Source: an uncultured Clostridia bacterium
Lineage (GTDB): Bacteria > Bacillota > Clostridia > Oscillospirales > Ruminococcaceae
Assembly (NCBI GenBank): GCA_937892655.1
Contig: CALBJC010000055.1
Span: 1-17,153, forward strand
Direction of reading: 5' to 3'
DNA: 17,153 bases
Of this stretch, positions 6,684-14,745 are shown in pieces. The notes below the pieces were generated by a model. That model did not search any database, was not told the DNA's origin, and saw only the letters and a list, made by a program, of their open reading frames with translations. Made by a program: the position numbers and the translations under genes. Each line of letters starts with the position of its first letter. The first letter of the stretch is position 1.

Positions 6684-6718
6684 AAAAAAGCAGGTAGCGT
6701 TTTGCTACCTGCTTTTTT
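6684..6718. terminator. Bidirectional intrinsic terminator between mscS and ligA
   Basis: A perfect 15-bp inverted repeat, AAAAAAGCAGGTAGC (6684-6698) with GCTACCTGCTTTTTT (6704-6718), closes a 5-base loop. Six T residues follow the GC-rich core on either strand. It begins directly after the mscS TAG and its far arm overlaps the ligA stop codon (6717-6719), so one hairpin serves both convergent genes. Confidence 0.95.
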
Positions 6719-8699
6719 AGTTTTCAATCATATTTATTAAGCCTTGTTCGTCAATAACATTTACGCCCAATTGCTGAGCCTTTGTAAGCTTTGAACCGGC
6801 ATCCTCACCCGCTAGTACATAATTTGTTTTCTTAGAAACAGAAGATGAAGTTTTACCACCATTTGCTTCAATAAGGGCTTTTGCTTCGTCACGAGTCATC
6901 GTTGGCAACGTTCCGGTTAAAACAAATGTCAAGCCTTCAAGCTTTGCACTGCTTACAACTTTTTCATACTCAGTATTCAGACCATATTGTTTCAGTTTTT
7001 CAATAAGAGAAACCATATGTTCTTCTCTCAAAGTATCGTAAACGCATTGAGCCATTATTTCGCCAAAGCCATCGATGCTAGCAATCTCATCAACAGAAGC
7101 GTTCATAATGTTATCTAAATCGCCAAACTTATCGCATAAAAGTTTAGCAGACGCCTGACCTATGTTTCTGATTCCAAGTCCAAATACAAGTCTGTCAAGA
7201 GAATTTTGCTTTGAGTTATTAATTGCTTCAAGAAGATTGTCAACCTTTTTCTGAGCAAACTTTTCCAATGTCAAAAGCTTATTATCATCCAGCTCATACA
7301 AATCAGCGATGGACTTTATCAGATTATTATCAAGTAGCTGTTTAACGATCTGATGTCCAAGACCGTCAATATTCATAGCAGGCTTTGAAGCATAGTGAAC
7401 AATACTCCTGTATAGCTGTGCCGGGCAATCAACATTAGGACATCTCAATACGCTCTCATCCTCTTCCCTGACAGCCTTAGTGTTGCACACTGGGCAGTAT
7501 TCAGGCAATGAATAGACTACATCAGGATTTAATTTCTCGTAAACGCCTAAAACTTCAGGAATTATATCCCCTGCTTTTCTTACAGTTATAATATCACCAA
7601 TAGCAATATTCTTTTCATTGATAAAATCCTGATTATGAAGAACAGCTCTAGAAACGCTTGTTCCTGCGAGTAAAACGGGCTCGAATACAGCTGTAGGTGT
7701 CAAAGCGCCAGTTCTACCAACGTTTACTTCAATATCAATAAGCTTTGTGTTCTTTTCTTCAGGTGGAAACTTATAAGCTACCGCCCATTTCGGAACCTTT
7801 ACTGTTTCTCCCAGCTTTTTACGCTGATCAAAGCTGTCAACCTTGATAACAACACCATCAATATCAAATGGTAAAGTAAATCTGTTTTCACCTATATTAT
7901 TGATACAGGCAATTATTTCATCATAAGTCTTAACAGCTTTATACATAGGAACAACATTCAGTCCTAAATCACCCATAAAGTCTAAAGACTGCTTATGACC
8001 TGTCAACTCCTTACCATCTATCTGCTGAACATTAAACACGAAAATATCCAGTTTTCTTTTAGCAGCAATTGATGAATTCTTCTGTCTTAGCGAGCCGGCT
8101 GCAGCATTTCTTGGGTTCTTAAACGGCGTTTCGAGGTTATCAAGTTGCTCTTCAACAAGCTTTTCAAAAACCTTACGAGGCATATATACCTCGCCTCTGA
8201 CCTCAAGAAATTCCAATGGCGTATTTATCTGCTTTGGAATTGATTTAATGGTTTTCAGATTGTGAGTTACATCTTCACCGATAAAACCATCACCACGTGT
8301 TGAGCCCCTGAAAAACTCACCGTTTTTATACTCAAGCGACACCGATAATCCATCAATTTTTGGTTCAACTACAAACACAGGATTGCTGACAGACTCATAA
8401 ACTCTTTTAACAAATGCGTCAACCTGTTCAAAAGAGAAAACATCCTGTAAAGAGCCCATCTGAACTTTATGCTCAACTTTTTCAAAGGAAGATATTGCTT
8501 CGCCACCGACACGCTGTGTTGGTGATTCAGGATCAACAAACTCAGGATATTCGGCTTCCAAAGCTTTTAATTCCTGCATCATCATATCATATTCATAATC
8601 AGATATCTCAGGATTATCTTCTACATAATATCTTCTGCTATGATAATTGAGCGTTTCAACAAGCTCTTTTATACGCTTATTTGCATTTTCTACATCCAT
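6717..8699 (-). CDS. ligA: NAD-dependent DNA ligase LigA
   Basis: This 660-residue enzyme seals nicks in double-stranded DNA using NAD+ as AMP donor, in replication and repair. Domain order is complete. The NAD-binding Ia region at about 1-65 has YYxxDxPEISDYEYD. The adenylation domain has catalytic K114 in EPKIDG and SLEYKNGEFFRGSTRGDG after it. FDIDGVVIKV (278-287) and KWAVAYKFPPEE (304-315) complete the nucleotidyltransferase motifs. An OB fold follows, then a zinc finger with C402, C405, C420 and C425, helix-hairpin-helix repeats (~450-575) and a C-terminal BRCT domain (~583-660, LEGLTFVLTGTLPTM). Length is normal. The ATG follows AGGGG by 8 bases and lies 11 bases after the yunB stop. 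No defect is visible. Confidence 0.97.
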   Translation of the reverse strand: MDVENANKRIKELVETLNYHSRRYYVEDNPEISDYEYDMMMQELKALEAEYPEFVDPESPTQRVGGEAISSFEKVEHKVQMGSLQDVFSFEQVDAFVKRVYESVSNPVFVVEPKIDGLSVSLEYKNGEFFRGSTRGDGFIGEDVTHNLKTIKSIPKQINTPLEFLEVRGEVYMPRKVFEKLVEEQLDNLETPFKNPRNAAAGSLRQKNSSIAAKRKLDIFVFNVQQIDGKELTGHKQSLDFMGDLGLNVVPMYKAVKTYDEIIACINNIGENRFTLPFDIDGVVIKVDSFDQRKKLGETVKVPKWAVAYKFPPEEKNTKLIDIEVNVGRTGALTPTAVFEPVLLAGTSVSRAVLHNQDFINEKNIAIGDIITVRKAGDIIPEVLGVYEKLNPDVVYSLPEYCPVCNTKAVREEDESVLRCPNVDCPAQLYRSIVHYASKPAMNIDGLGHQIVKQLLDNNLIKSIADLYELDDNKLLTLEKFAQKKVDNLLEAINNSKQNSLDRLVFGLGIRNIGQASAKLLCDKFGDLDNIMNASVDEIASIDGFGEIMAQCVYDTLREEHMVSLIEKLKQYGLNTEYEKVVSSAKLEGLTFVLTGTLPTMTRDEAKALIEANGGKTSSSVSKKTNYVLAGEDAGSKLTKAQQLGVNVIDEQGLINMIEN

Positions 8700-8710
8700 A
8701 ACAAATACCC

Positions 8711-9370
8711 CTATTTATAGTCATTAATTTTTGAAATATTCTCTCTGTCATCTCCGGCGATTTGTGTAAAGCTATCCGGAACACATCCTACTATTATACT
8801 ATCACAAACAATATAATCAAATTCATAATCAATACTTTCATCATAAAGAAAAATTATTGTATCTACAGTCACTTTAATTCTCATTATAATTCTGTGTCTT
8901 GTCTGGTTTATGCCTTGCGATGAAAATTCTGAAAAGAATTCAATTTGCGGATAGCCTATGTAAGAAAGTTTGTATTCAAGCTCGGGACCTTTTCCAAATA
9001 CCATTGGTATACCAGTCAGATTGCCTAGTCTTGTTTTAAAATCACGAGTAATCGCTTCACTATAATGTGACGTCAATAAGCTTGTCGCTTCAGAAGAAAT
9101 CATATTGATAAGTACACAATTATAATCTGCTGATGTTATCCCACCAGCATCAGACATTGTATATGTAATCATATTTTCAATTTCGGCTGAATTATCATTC
9201 AAAATATTATTAACGCACAAAGATACTGTTTCTGCTACAGAATTCTTAATTACAGTTTCATTAATCCTGGTCAAAAGAGTTCTGATAACTGAATCAATAA
9301 TGAAAACTACCAGCAGAATTGCAATAAATACAATAGTAAATAATCGTTTGTTTACTGTTTTATTTTTCAC
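8711..9370 (-). CDS. yunB: Sporulation protein YunB
   Basis: This 219-residue protein is a YunB family member, needed for efficient spore formation in B. subtilis, where it is made in the mother cell; its molecular action is not known. It has one N-terminal membrane helix (about 10-30). The rest is probably outside the cytoplasm, with the conserved C-terminal half GKGPELEYKLSYIGYPQIEF (126-145) and FSSQGINQTRHRI (149-161). The start is GTG at 9368-9370, with GAGGTGAT five bases upstream, which is stronger than any other option. It lies 51 bases after the nitroreductase and 11 before ligA. I saw no convincing sigma-E promoter in the short upstream gap. Its presence suggests a spore-former. Confidence 0.88.
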   Translation of the reverse strand: MKNKTVNKRLFTIVFIAILLVVFIIDSVIRTLLTRINETVIKNSVAETVSLCVNNILNDNSAEIENMITYTMSDAGGITSADYNCVLINMISSEATSLLTSHYSEAITRDFKTRLGNLTGIPMVFGKGPELEYKLSYIGYPQIEFFSEFSSQGINQTRHRIIMRIKVTVDTIIFLYDESIDYEFDYIVCDSIIVGCVPDSFTQIAGDDRENISKINDYK

Positions 9371-9421
9371 TTAATATCACCTCTTCATATCAACAATATA
9401 TGAAAAGGGACACCGCTAGTG

Positions 9422-9949
9422 TTAATTATTAAAGCCGTTAAACCACGCTCTTTCTTCAAAGGAACGCTTTTTCACATACTTTTTCTCATCCAATGCAATA
9501 CCTACGGGTAAAAAACAAACTAGTTCATAATCATCAGGTACACCTAATATATCAGCCATTTTTCTTCCTATATTATCATCATCTGTAATGTGACCTTCTA
9601 TCCAGCAGCTATCATATCCAAGTTCAACAATTTGTAAAAGCATATTTTCGATCGCAGCAGAATAATCCTGCGTAGCAAAACATTTATCACGATATGCACA
9701 AATCCTTTTCGTAAGAACACATATCATAGCAGGTGCAGTTTCACAAATTGGTGGGGTAATAACTGCTTTAAGCATCTTAAGAAGGTTTTCGTCATCAACC
9801 GCTATTAAAGAAGTTGTCTGTTTATTGCATCCGGATGGTGCGGCAAGCCCTGCCTGCATAATTAGCTTTAAATGTTCACGGGGGATTTTCTCTTGTGAAA
9901 ATTTTCCTCTATAGCTGACTCTGCTATTTATCACATCAATAATACTCAT
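9422..9949 (-). CDS. Nitroreductase family flavoprotein
   Basis: This 175-residue protein belongs to the FMN-dependent nitroreductase superfamily, which uses NAD(P)H to reduce nitro groups, quinones or flavins. The physiological substrate is unknown. FMN-binding marks include R10 and SYRGKF (12-17), then AGLAAPSGCNKQ (33-44), and later YDSCWIEGH (112-120) and FLPVGIA (146-152). It is of the short single-domain type seen in anaerobes. The frame opens at 9994, but that start lies inside the hairpin at 9971-10005. The ATG at 9947-9949 with GGTGAT just upstream gives a standard family N-terminus (MSIIDVINSRVS). It follows tktC on the same strand after a probable terminator. It may be co-transcribed with yunB and ligA. 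Confidence 0.85.
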   Translation of the reverse strand: MSIIDVINSRVSYRGKFSQEKIPREHLKLIMQAGLAAPSGCNKQTTSLIAVDDENLLKMLKAVITPPICETAPAMICVLTKRICAYRDKCFATQDYSAAIENMLLQIVELGYDSCWIEGHITDDDNIGRKMADILGVPDDYELVCFLPVGIALDEKKYVKKRSFEERAWFNGFNN

Positions 9950-9970
9950 TTTATCACCATAATATTCAAT

Positions 9971-10005
9971 TAAAACCACTTCTGAATACTTCAAAAGTGG
10001 TTTTA
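9971..10005 (-). terminator. Probable terminator downstream of tktC
   Basis: An 11-bp inverted repeat, TAAAACCACTT (9971-9981) with AAGTGGTTTTA (9995-10005), closes a 13-base loop. On the minus strand the stem is followed by TTTTAATTG-type sequence, a short U-run. The AT content of the outer stem makes it weaker than the two other hairpins here, so read-through to the nitroreductase is possible. Confidence 0.6.
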
Positions 10006-10014
10006 AAAGCTAAA

Positions 10015-10962
10015 TTACTTATTTTCGAGTGCTTTCTTAACAGTGTTTACAATATTTTCTGCTGATAAACCAAACTGCTTTAAAAGCTCTACAGCAGGAC
10101 CGGAGTGACCATAAACATCGTTAACACCGATCTTTACTACCTTAGTTGGACAGTTTTCAGAAAGTACATCACAAACAGCTGAACCTAAACCGCCAATTAC
10201 GCTGTGTTCTTCTGCTGTGATAATAAGACCGGTTTCTTTAGCAGCCTTGATAATAATATCCTTGTCAATCGGCTTGATTGTATGAATATTGATTACTCTC
10301 GCATTAATTCCATCTGCCTCTAACTGCTTAGCAGCTTCGATTGCCTCAGAAACAAGTAAACCTGTAGCAACAATAGTAACATCGTTACCATCCTTTACAG
10401 TAATACCCTTACCAAGTTCAAACTTATAAGTTTCCTTGTCGTTGAATACTGGGACAGCAAGTCTGCCAAAACGCATATAAACAGGACCATTATGATTGAT
10501 AGCAGCATCAACAGCAGCTCTCGCTTCAACATCATCAGCTGGATTGATAATTGTCATACCAGGAATTGTTCTCATAAGAGCAATATCCTCATTGCACTGA
10601 TGAGTAGCACCATCTTCACCAACAGAAATACCTGCATGAGTAGCACCGATCTTAACGTTAAGATGTGGATAACCGATTGTATTACGAACTATTTCGTAAG
10701 CTCTGCCTGCGGCAAACATTGCAAATGTTGAAGCAAAAGGAATCTTGCCAGCAGTCGAAAGACCAGCTGCAACACCCATCATATTTGCTTCTGCAATACC
10801 GCAATCAAAGAATCTGTCTGGATATTTCTTCTTAAATACGCCTGTTTTGGTTGCAGCAGCTAAGTCTGCGTCCAATACGACAAGGTTTTCATACTTTTCA
10901 CCAAGCTCAGCAAGAGCTTCGCCATAGCTTTCTCTAGTAGCCTTTTTAATAATATCTGCCAT
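10015..10962 (-). CDS. Transketolase, C-terminal half (pyrimidine-binding and C-terminal domains)
   Basis: This 315-residue subunit pairs with the N-terminal half to make a two-piece, thiamine-diphosphate-dependent transketolase that moves two-carbon units between sugar phosphates in the pentose phosphate pathway. It has the Pyr domain with DADLAAATKTGVF (31-43), and GIAEANMMGVAAGLS (55-69), in which E58 is the glutamate that activates the cofactor. ATHAGISVGEDGATHQ (108-121) and a C-terminal domain with VIGGLGSAV and YGHSGPA follow. The frame extends to 10998, but GGAGGG lies 8 bases before the ATG at 10960-10962. The tktN stop falls between them, 4 bases before this ATG, so translation is probably coupled. 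DXS-like use is unlikely because DXS is normally one chain. Confidence 0.92.
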   Translation of the reverse strand: MADIIKKATRESYGEALAELGEKYENLVVLDADLAAATKTGVFKKKYPDRFFDCGIAEANMMGVAAGLSTAGKIPFASTFAMFAAGRAYEIVRNTIGYPHLNVKIGATHAGISVGEDGATHQCNEDIALMRTIPGMTIINPADDVEARAAVDAAINHNGPVYMRFGRLAVPVFNDKETYKFELGKGITVKDGNDVTIVATGLLVSEAIEAAKQLEADGINARVINIHTIKPIDKDIIIKAAKETGLIITAEEHSVIGGLGSAVCDVLSENCPTKVVKIGVNDVYGHSGPAVELLKQFGLSAENIVNTVKKALENK

Positions 10963-10966
10963 TGTA

Positions 10967-11809
10967 TTAACCCTCCAAGCTCTTGAGTGTTTCATCAAGT
11001 TCCTTCATTGCAATTTCATACTGTTCAGCATTTGGTGCTGCGCCATGCCATGAAACATTATTTTCCATGAATGAAACACCCTTGCCCTTAACACTTTTCT
11101 GAATAATTGCAACAGGCTGATTAACAACAGTTTCAGCTTCATTGAAAGCCTTTTCAATGCTATCAAAATCATGAGCATCCATTTCGATTACATGCCAGCC
11201 AAAAGCCATGAATTTATCAACAATAGGATATGGTGAACATACATCTTCAATAGCACCATCAATCTGCAAGCCGTTATTATCAACAATTGCAATAAGATTG
11301 TCAAGCTTGTAATGAGCAGCAAACATAGCAGCTTCCCAAACCTGACCTTCTTCAATTTCACCATCACCGAGGATAGCATAAACCTTGTTAGTTTTTGAAG
11401 AAATCTTAGCTGATAATGCCATGCCGCAAGCTGCAGAAATGCCCTGACCGAGTGAGCCTGATGACATATCAACGCCAGGAATATACTTCATATCAGGATG
11501 ACCCTGTAAAATTGATCCAATATGTCTTAAAGTCTTCAAAAGTTCAGGATCGAAATATCCTCTCTGTGCAAGTGTAGAATAAAGTGCAGGCGCACAGTGA
11601 CCTTTTGAAAGAACAAGTCTATCTCTGTCTTCAAATTTTGGATTTTCAGGGTAAACATTAAGCTTAGCAAAATATAAATAAGTTAATGTATCAGCTATTG
11701 AAAGTGAGCCGCCCGGATGTCCGCTCTTTGCATTGAACACACCTTCAATTATACCCTTTCTGACTTTACAAGCCTTAATTTGAAGCTCTTTTTTTAATGT
11801 AGCATCCAT
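10967..11809 (-). CDS. Transketolase, N-terminal half (diphosphate-binding domain)
   Basis: This 280-residue partner subunit carries the PP domain that binds thiamine diphosphate through Mg2+. It shows SGHPGGSLS (29-37), LSKGHCAPALYS (67-78), and the cofactor motif running from GDG (148-150) to NN (178-179) with EGQVWEA between. SLGQGIS (119-125) lies before it, and the end carries the conserved GKGVSFMEN and WHG segments. The frame can be opened at 11836, but GGAGG at 11817-11821 is 7 bases before the ATG at 11807-11809. The Cof-type HAD ends 16 bases upstream and tktC begins 4 bases downstream. Split transketolases are common in Firmicutes and archaea, so this is not a broken gene. Confidence 0.92.
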   Translation of the reverse strand: MDATLKKELQIKACKVRKGIIEGVFNAKSGHPGGSLSIADTLTYLYFAKLNVYPENPKFEDRDRLVLSKGHCAPALYSTLAQRGYFDPELLKTLRHIGSILQGHPDMKYIPGVDMSSGSLGQGISAACGMALSAKISSKTNKVYAILGDGEIEEGQVWEAAMFAAHYKLDNLIAIVDNNGLQIDGAIEDVCSPYPIVDKFMAFGWHVIEMDAHDFDSIEKAFNEAETVVNQPVAIIQKSVKGKGVSFMENNVSWHGAAPNAEQYEIAMKELDETLKSLEG

Positions 11810-11825
11810 TTTAAAACCTCCAGCT

Positions 11826-12641
11826 TTAATTAGCAAATAAAGAATCTATAATAGCAGATATAACGTTTTCCTCACAAGACTGTGATAAAACTATATCAGC
11901 AATTTCCTTAACCTCAGGCTGTGCATTACTTGGCGCATAGCCAACATCAGCCTCTTTTATCATTTCAATATCGTTATTGTAATCGCCTACCGCAATGATT
12001 GTATAATCATCAAGGTCAAATAACTCCTTTAACTTTTTGAGTGCTGAACCTTTCGTTACATTCTTCGGCAGCATTTCAAAAAATGTATGAGAAGAACGGA
12101 CAAAATCCACAGTATCCCAATTCTTTGAATTTATGTACTTTTCAATCTCCGTAATTCGATCAGGCGTGTTTGCAAATAAAACCTTAAGCCACGGCATAGG
12201 AGTCTGATCGATAGGTTTTTCCACTACATCCTTGACACCTGCCAACCTCATATGCGCTCTTTCATGCTCGTTCATTCTCGGAACGTATATACTTTCAAGA
12301 CGAAGTATTTCCCCTCCTGTATCAGAAAAACGTTCAAAAACATCACGGGCCATCTCAAGAGTATTATCTAACGGCAACGATGCAGACCAGAGTTCCTTTT
12401 TTAATTTCACGTCATAAATCACAGCACCATTATATAATACAACTGGAAATGAAAAGTCAATTTCATCAAAAAAATGTTCAGAAGCCTGCAAAGCTCTTCC
12501 AGTCGCAATAGTGAATTTACCACCCGCCTCCTGAAATCTTCTTATTGCATTTTTATCGGCATCTGAGATTTTCTTACTGGATGGCAAAAATGTACCATCC
12601 ATATCAGTAATTATTAAATATTTAGATAAATCTTTAATCAT
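11826..12641 (-). CDS. Cof-type HAD-IIB sugar-phosphate phosphatase
   Basis: This 271-residue protein is a Cof-type member of HAD subfamily IIB. Such enzymes dephosphorylate sugar phosphates, FMN or other small phosphate esters, often with broad range. Motif I is DMDGTF (13-18), motif II is ATGRA (46-50), motif III is K198 in VTKGSALKKL, and motif IV is GDYNND (219-224). The C2-type cap lies between about 85 and 185. The ATG has AAAAGG five bases upstream. It sits between rluD (11-base gap) and the split transketolase (16-base gap), which suggests co-expression and perhaps a sugar-phosphate substrate; that last point is inference only. Confidence 0.88.
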   Translation of the reverse strand: MIKDLSKYLIITDMDGTFLPSSKKISDADKNAIRRFQEAGGKFTIATGRALQASEHFFDEIDFSFPVVLYNGAVIYDVKLKKELWSASLPLDNTLEMARDVFERFSDTGGEILRLESIYVPRMNEHERAHMRLAGVKDVVEKPIDQTPMPWLKVLFANTPDRITEIEKYINSKNWDTVDFVRSSHTFFEMLPKNVTKGSALKKLKELFDLDDYTIIAVGDYNNDIEMIKEADVGYAPSNAQPEVKEIADIVLSQSCEENVISAIIDSLFAN

Positions 12642-12652
12642 AAAAACCTTTT

Positions 12653-13570
12653 CTATATAAGATTATAGTCTAGCTTATACTTATTACATATTTTGATAAA
12701 ATAATCGGGTAACTGGCTTGAAAACTCAAGATACTCGTTTGTTATTGGATGAATAAAACCAATTTTACCAGCGTGCAAACATTGACCATCAATATCTTTA
12801 GCAGCCTTACCATAAACATCATCACCATAAATAGGTCTGCCTCTGTATGAGCTATGAACTCTTATCTGGTGTGTTCTTCCAGTTTCAAGCTTGAATCTGA
12901 CTAAAGAATGATTATCTTTAACATCAATTGTCTTGTAGTGCGTAACAGCATTTTTTGAGTTAACATTTGTAATTGTCATTCTTTTTCTGTCAACCTTATC
13001 TCTGCCTATAGGCGCATCTATAGTACCATCTCTGTCAGGCAAAACGCCAACAACAACAGCGTAATACTCCCTTGTAAAAGAGTGCTCCTTAATTTGCTGT
13101 GCCAAATGAACATGAGCGACGTCTGTTTTAGCTACAATTAGGAGACCACTGGTATTTTTATCAATTCTATGAACAATGCCAGGTCTGATTACGCCATTAA
13201 TTGACGATAATCTACCCTTACAATGAAACATAAGTGCATTTACAAGCGTATTATCAGCATTACCGTGAGCGGGATGAACCACCATTCCCTTCGGTTTATT
13301 AACAACCAGAAGATCATCATCCTCGTATACAATATCAATAGGAATATCCTGAGCTACAGCATCAAGCTCAACTGGCTCAGGAACATTCACAACTATAGTG
13401 TCATTTTCCCTGATCTTATAATTCTTACTGACAAATTTACCATTTACAGTAATAAGCTTATCATCAAGCATTTTCTGCACAAGACTTCTGCTCAGATCAC
13501 AATCTTGTAAAATAAGCCACTTGTCAATTCGTTCGTTCGACGAATCTGCGATGTATTCATATCTATTCAT
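12653..13570 (-). CDS. rluD: RluD-type 23S rRNA pseudouridine synthase
   Basis: This 305-residue enzyme converts uridine to pseudouridine in 23S rRNA; RluD of E. coli acts on helix 69. An S4 RNA-binding domain is at about 13-65 (RIDKWLI.. to VNGKFVSKNYKIRENDTI). The catalytic domain has VVNKPKGMVVHPA (89-101) and HRIDKNTSGLL (134-144), in which D137 is the catalytic aspartate. Further motifs are LETGRTHQIRVH and GDDVYG near the end. The frame opens at 13654, but that would run deep into lspA. AAAAGGG is 8 bases from the ATG at 13568-13570, which is the best start. It overlaps the lspA stop by 8 bases (ATGAATAG). The site-specific target may differ from RluD, as several Firmicutes paralogues exist. 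Confidence 0.9.
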   Translation of the reverse strand: MNRYEYIADSSNERIDKWLILQDCDLSRSLVQKMLDDKLITVNGKFVSKNYKIRENDTIVVNVPEPVELDAVAQDIPIDIVYEDDDLLVVNKPKGMVVHPAHGNADNTLVNALMFHCKGRLSSINGVIRPGIVHRIDKNTSGLLIVAKTDVAHVHLAQQIKEHSFTREYYAVVVGVLPDRDGTIDAPIGRDKVDRKRMTITNVNSKNAVTHYKTIDVKDNHSLVRFKLETGRTHQIRVHSSYRGRPIYGDDVYGKAAKDIDGQCLHAGKIGFIHPITNEYLEFSSQLPDYFIKICNKYKLDYNLI

Positions 13571-14066
13571 CAACATTACCCTTTTCAGCTGAAGGCTTAT
13601 TTTTATAGCTTTCATCAAAAAACATGAGATAAATAAAACAAATGATAATACCAACTACTATACAAATATCAGCAAAATTAAAAATTGCAAAATCAATAAT
13701 TCTAAAATCAATAAAATCAACAACAAAACGGCGTATAAGTCTGTCAATATTATTGCCGATACCTCCGCCGATTACCATAGCAACACTCACAATAAAAAAT
13801 CTGTTTGTAATTTTAGATTTATAAAGATATATCGCCATTGCAATCAAAACAATTGAAGTAACGATAAGTAACGGTATTGTACCATCCTTAAAAATCCCAA
13901 ACGCAGCTCCGGTATTCTCACAATAAGTAAGATTTAAAACCTCTCTGTCTGCAATCTTTATCAGATTGACAGTACCGATTGGTCTTAATTCATTGAATAC
14001 AATAATTTTAGTGATCTGATCGATAATTATAATCGCTACAATTATAATCATTGAAAATAAAAACAT
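13563..14066 (-). CDS. lspA: Lipoprotein signal peptidase (signal peptidase II)
   Basis: This 167-residue integral membrane aspartyl protease cuts the signal peptide from diacylated prolipoproteins. It has four membrane helices, at about 2-20, 62-82, 91-108 and 127-150. The signature NTGAAFGIF is at 51-59, GGIGNNIDRL at 101-110 carries catalytic D108, and the FNFAD segment near 129-133 carries the second catalytic aspartate D133. Length is normal. The frame extends by one TTG codon to 14069, but the ATG at 14064-14066 has AAAGGA 8 bases upstream. That ribosome-binding site overlaps the divIVA stop codon, pointing to coupling. The protein runs straight into rluD, an lspA-rluD order also seen in other bacteria. 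Confidence 0.95.
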   Translation of the reverse strand: MFLFSMIIIVAIIIIDQITKIIVFNELRPIGTVNLIKIADREVLNLTYCENTGAAFGIFKDGTIPLLIVTSIVLIAMAIYLYKSKITNRFFIVSVAMVIGGGIGNNIDRLIRRFVVDFIDFRIIDFAIFNFADICIVVGIIICFIYLMFFDESYKNKPSAEKGNVDE

Positions 14067-14078
14067 CAAAAACTTCCT

Positions 14079-14732
14079 TTATTTCATTCCAAACTTAAGG
14101 TCTGTATGTGAAACAGTATCCTCCTGTGGTACTTCTTCAGCGGCATCAGTATTTACAGCTTCTGCGTTAGCGTTAGCAGCGGCCTTTCTTTCTTCAAGCA
14201 TCTGAGCAAGTTCTTCTTCAGAAACTTCAGGAATTTCCATTATAAGACGTAACTGCTTGTTGTATAAATCAGTAAGCTGTGCCTTGAAATTAGATACCTC
14301 AAGACGAACCTTAACAAGCTTTTCCTGTTCAGCATTATACTGAATCTTTGTTGCTTCAATAACCTGCTGAGTACGCTGTGTCTGTTCCTTGATTACCTCA
14401 TCGGCCTTAGCAGTAGCTTCTGCAGCTCGCTTTTCAGCTTCTGCTACAGCATCCTTTGAAAGTCTTTCAGCCTCTTCATTAGCCTCAGCAACTATTTTGT
14501 TAGCCTGCTTCTGAGCATTGATAAAAGCTTCCTTTATAGCATCCTCATCAGCTCTGTACTGATTGATGCGTTCAACAAGCTTCATAATCTTATCTTCGCT
14601 TTCTTCAGCCTCCTTGAGTGCTGAAGCATAAGCGTTAGCTACTTCCTTTAAGAAAGCGTCAACTTCTTCAGTCTTGTAGCCACCGCCTCTTTTGTCAAAT
14701 CTCTTCTGACTAATTTCTTTTGGACTAAGCAT
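14079..14732 (-). CDS. divIVA: DivIVA-family cell-division/polarity protein
   Basis: This 217-residue cytoplasmic coiled-coil protein binds curved membrane at division sites and poles. The N-terminal lipid-binding domain is clear: MLSPKEISQKRFDKR, then GGGYKTEEVDAFLKEVANAY (16-35). A long coiled coil follows (~35-170), rich in Glu, Lys and Ala, with MEIPEVSEEELAQML near the end of the helical part. The C-terminal tail (~180-217) is acidic and Ala-rich and probably unstructured. Length is in the usual range. It lies 13 bases after ylmH with GAGGGGG upstream, and 12 bases before lspA. In B. subtilis it recruits Min proteins; here its partners are unknown. Confidence 0.94.
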   Translation of the reverse strand: MLSPKEISQKRFDKRGGGYKTEEVDAFLKEVANAYASALKEAEESEDKIMKLVERINQYRADEDAIKEAFINAQKQANKIVAEANEEAERLSKDAVAEAEKRAAEATAKADEVIKEQTQRTQQVIEATKIQYNAEQEKLVKVRLEVSNFKAQLTDLYNKQLRLIMEIPEVSEEELAQMLEERKAAANANAEAVNTDAAEEVPQEDTVSHTDLKFGMK

Positions 14733-14745
14733 AATAATTGCCCCC

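Noticed and set aside
9384..9421. CATATATT before yunB considered as a sigma-E -10
   Set aside because: It resembles the sigma-E -10, but no matching ATA-type -35 was found 16-18 bases upstream, so it was not listed as a promoter.
10960..11809. Split transketolase considered as a frameshifted single gene
   Set aside because: Each half has its own ribosome-binding site, start and stop, domain borders are clean, and two-gene transketolases are common in Firmicutes and archaea.
13571..13654. Extended N-terminus for rluD reaching 13654
   Set aside because: It would add a hydrophobic stretch read from the lspA coding region in another frame, without a ribosome-binding site; the start at 13570 has a good one and gives the normal S4 domain.
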